Below are positions 17,554 to 19,451 of a stretch of 19,451 bases of DNA, in pieces. The number at the start of each line of letters is the position of its first letter. Position 1 is the stretch's first letter. The notes under the pieces were generated by a model that did not search any database, was not told the origin of the DNA, and worked only from the letters and a program-made list of their open reading frames with translations. The stretch spans positions 1 through 19,451 of the forward strand of contig JAKSVN010000015.1 of assembly GCA_024427125.1 (NCBI GenBank), read 5' to 3'. The translations under genes were made by a program, and so were the position numbers. Source of the stretch: Mycoplasmoidaceae bacterium (GTDB lineage Bacteria; Bacillota_I; Bacilli_A; Mycoplasmatales; Mycoplasmoidaceae).

Positions 17554-19451
17554 TATTTGCCTCCTTTATTGTGTCTAGTGCTTGGTCCTTTTCTTCTTCT
17601 ATAAGCAAAAATACCAAAGCCAGTTCCTGATCCAGCAACTGCTACACCACCAACAGTTCCACCAACAATAGCCGGAACATTAACTTTATGTTCTGGACTT
17701 GGTGGAATAGGATTATCACTAACAACTAAAGTAATAGTTTCACTACTTACTTTTAAAGTTTCATCAACTCAGTTGGTTGCTTCAACAGTAAATGTGTAAG
17801 TTCCTGCTTTTGCATCAATTACATAAATGTAACCTGCTTCAATATAAATAATTTCGCCTGTTCTTGGATCTTCTCAAATATCTGAATTTGAAATTCCAAT
17901 TCATTCTGGAGCACCAATTAGTCTATAAGTTGCATATTGTAAACAATCTTTTTCGGTTTTTTCTTTATCAGAATAAACTTCAACCTTAAAGTTTTGTCCA
18001 TCTTCAGCAACACCGGTTGTCCCTGTCTTAATGCTTGCTTCAGTAAATGGTTGGACTAAATCCATAGCTTCTGGCTTAACATCAACATAAATTCAAAATT
18101 CTGTGGTTGATAAAGTCATGCCAGCAGCATCTTTTAAAGCAACATTAACTTTAGTTATTCCATAAACTAAACCAGAAATCTTTATTGTTCTTCCAGTTGT
18201 ATCTGTTTTAGTAACAGTAGCAACACTTGGTTCTTCGACAGCGTATTCTAGAACTGTATCAATCTTTGGATTTAAAACTTCAACTTGTATGTTATCAGTT
18301 GCAGTTCCTGTCATAGTGCAGAAGATTTTTCCAAAAGGGAAAATAATGTCGCTATATCCATCATCTTTTAAGAAACCATTCAAATCTACTGTTGATACAA
18401 TAGATTGATCATTTGGATTAATTAATCTAATGATTAATCTTCCATTCTTATCATCAGGTTGAACCTTTATAAATTCATCATTGATATTGTAGTCAAATTC
18501 GCCTTGAATGTTTTTGTAAGCAAATACATTTGCAGGATTTCCTTTTTCATCTTTCAATATTTGTTGTAATTTTCCAGATATTGAACCATCAAGTAATTCT
18601 CACATTACCGAAGGTAGATATTCAGAACAATCATTTCTTAAATTCAATGACTTATCTGGTTCATTTTGAACATTACATAATTTTTTCATGTTCTTATCAA
18701 AATGTCAGTAAGTGTCATTATGATCTGGATGTTCATCCTTTGGATCTTCTTTTAATTGAACAGTATTGTCAAATAAGAATTCAATAGGTAAAAGGTTATT
18801 TGTTATATTAGTATCAATAGGATTATTACTTGCGTCGAAATTTCCTCTTCATGTATCAACATGCATAGGAGCAGTTTCGTTTTCAGCAGTAACAACATCA
18901 ACCTCTGCTTTAAAAGCTACTGAATTCTTACCATCATAACCTAAAGGAACTTTAACTCTGTTAGTTAAACTTTCTCAATCATAGCTTGCTTGGTGAGCTT
19001 GTAAATCTTCTCACTCACCACCCTCAACTGTGTCTGGGTTAGAGTTTCTATCATATCTAATTGTGTAATGCAATTCTGGTAGAATTGTTACAAGTCTATC
19101 TCATGCATCTGAACAATGTTCTAACTGATATGATTTAGAAATATCTGTTCATCCAGTATTTTTTAAATCAATATTGTTTTTTAATTCATCAGTTAGTCAG
19201 CCTTCAGCTGGACATTGCCTGCTTTGTGCTGCAATATCATGAACATATTTTCTAACTGTTTCGTAGTTATCATATGTGATAACTCTATCAGTAATAAGTT
19301 TTTGTGTTTCAGAGAAAAATTGATCTCTAATTTTCTCATAAGCTGGTTGAACCCTACATTCATAAGGTATCCAATTTGGTCTATCACCATCACTTAATAA
19401 TTCAGAATCTCATCAATTTTGTGTCGAAAGGTTTAATTTCTCACCTTCAGC
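17553..19451 (-). CDS. Ig-domain surface protein, probable mating adhesin (5' end beyond window)
   Basis: At least 632 aa, with the start beyond the right edge. The C-terminus has a membrane anchor 'VPAIVGGTVGGVAVAGSG', continuing hydrophobic to an 'FAYRRRRG' stop-transfer, then ends RHNKGGK. Most of the protein would lie outside the cell. Near 18230-18090 a stretch ('EEPSVATVTKTDTTGRTIKI', 'GLVYGITKVNVALKD') fits a bacterial Ig-like (Big_2) repeat. Near 17920-17720 'GAPEWIGIS' followed by 'AGTYTFTVEATNW' fits a cadherin-like putative-Ig (He_PIG) repeat. A short Pro-rich linker ('NPIPPSPEH') precedes the anchor. The N-terminal half in the window is Asp/Asn/Trp-rich and unassigned. Co-operonic with transfer genes, it probably mediates donor-recipient contact. 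Not an LPXTG protein, as expected without a cell wall. Confidence 0.85.

Noticed and set aside
19193..19393. 66-aa minus-strand ORF inside the surface protein gene
   Set aside because: Different frame from the continuous Ig-domain protein frame, which is open through this stretch with TGA as Trp.

Overview
The window is AT-rich and reads coherently only if UGA is translated as tryptophan (genetic code 4). With the standard code nearly every large gene breaks at TGA. Read as Trp, the pieces join in single frames into proteins with intact motifs (VirD4 and VirB4 Walker boxes, the MobL histidine motif, the tyrosine-recombinase HxxR, the EcoRI-type methylase NPPF). This points to a mollicute of the Mycoplasma, Ureaplasma or Spiroplasma type, and excludes Acholeplasma and phytoplasmas, which use the standard code. 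I cannot name the species.

All supported genes lie on the minus strand, so transcription runs right to left. The gene set is that of an integrative and conjugative element, or a large part of one.

Region 1 (19451 to 7752) is one dense operon in which most genes abut or overlap by a few bases and have strong AAGGAGG-type ribosome sites. In transcription order it holds: a C-terminally anchored surface protein with Ig-like domains (start beyond the window); a 151-aa membrane protein; a VirB6/TrbL-like channel protein; a VirB4 ATPase with fused N-terminal membrane helices; a probable ribbon-helix-helix protein; small proteins of 56, 126 and 99 aa; a degenerate DprA-like protein; a 342-aa protein beginning MSTRSWIGI; two unknown proteins of 170 and 168 aa; and a two-helix VirB2/TrbC-like protein. 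It ends in a perfect 9-bp terminator hairpin.

Region 2 (7740 to 5440) is a self-contained cassette with its own AT-rich promoter: a 56-aa ORF, an EcoRI-family adenine methyltransferase of 326 aa, and a DUF262-HNH nuclease, followed by a probable terminator. It looks like an unusual restriction-modification or defence cargo.

Region 3 (about 5440 to 4923) is about 500 bases without a credible ORF but rich in inverted repeats: an 86-nt interrupted hairpin, a perfect 13-bp palindrome with an extra half-site, and nested competing stems. It is my best candidate for the transfer origin and/or the control region of the mobilisation genes.

Region 4 (4922 to 928) encodes DNA processing: the VirD4 coupling protein, a MobL relaxase and two small proteins, ending in a terminator whose stem includes the last stop codon. 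Region 5 (about 900 to 1) is a tyrosine recombinase with its own promoter region; its last residues run off the left edge.

Functionally, the recombinase would excise and integrate the element, MobL with accessory proteins would nick oriT, VirD4 would pass the relaxosome to a reduced VirB4/VirB6/VirB2-type channel, and the Ig-domain protein would touch the recipient. No peptidoglycan hydrolase was recognised, as expected for a wall-less host. I saw no tRNA, rRNA, CRISPR array, insertion sequence or attachment site.
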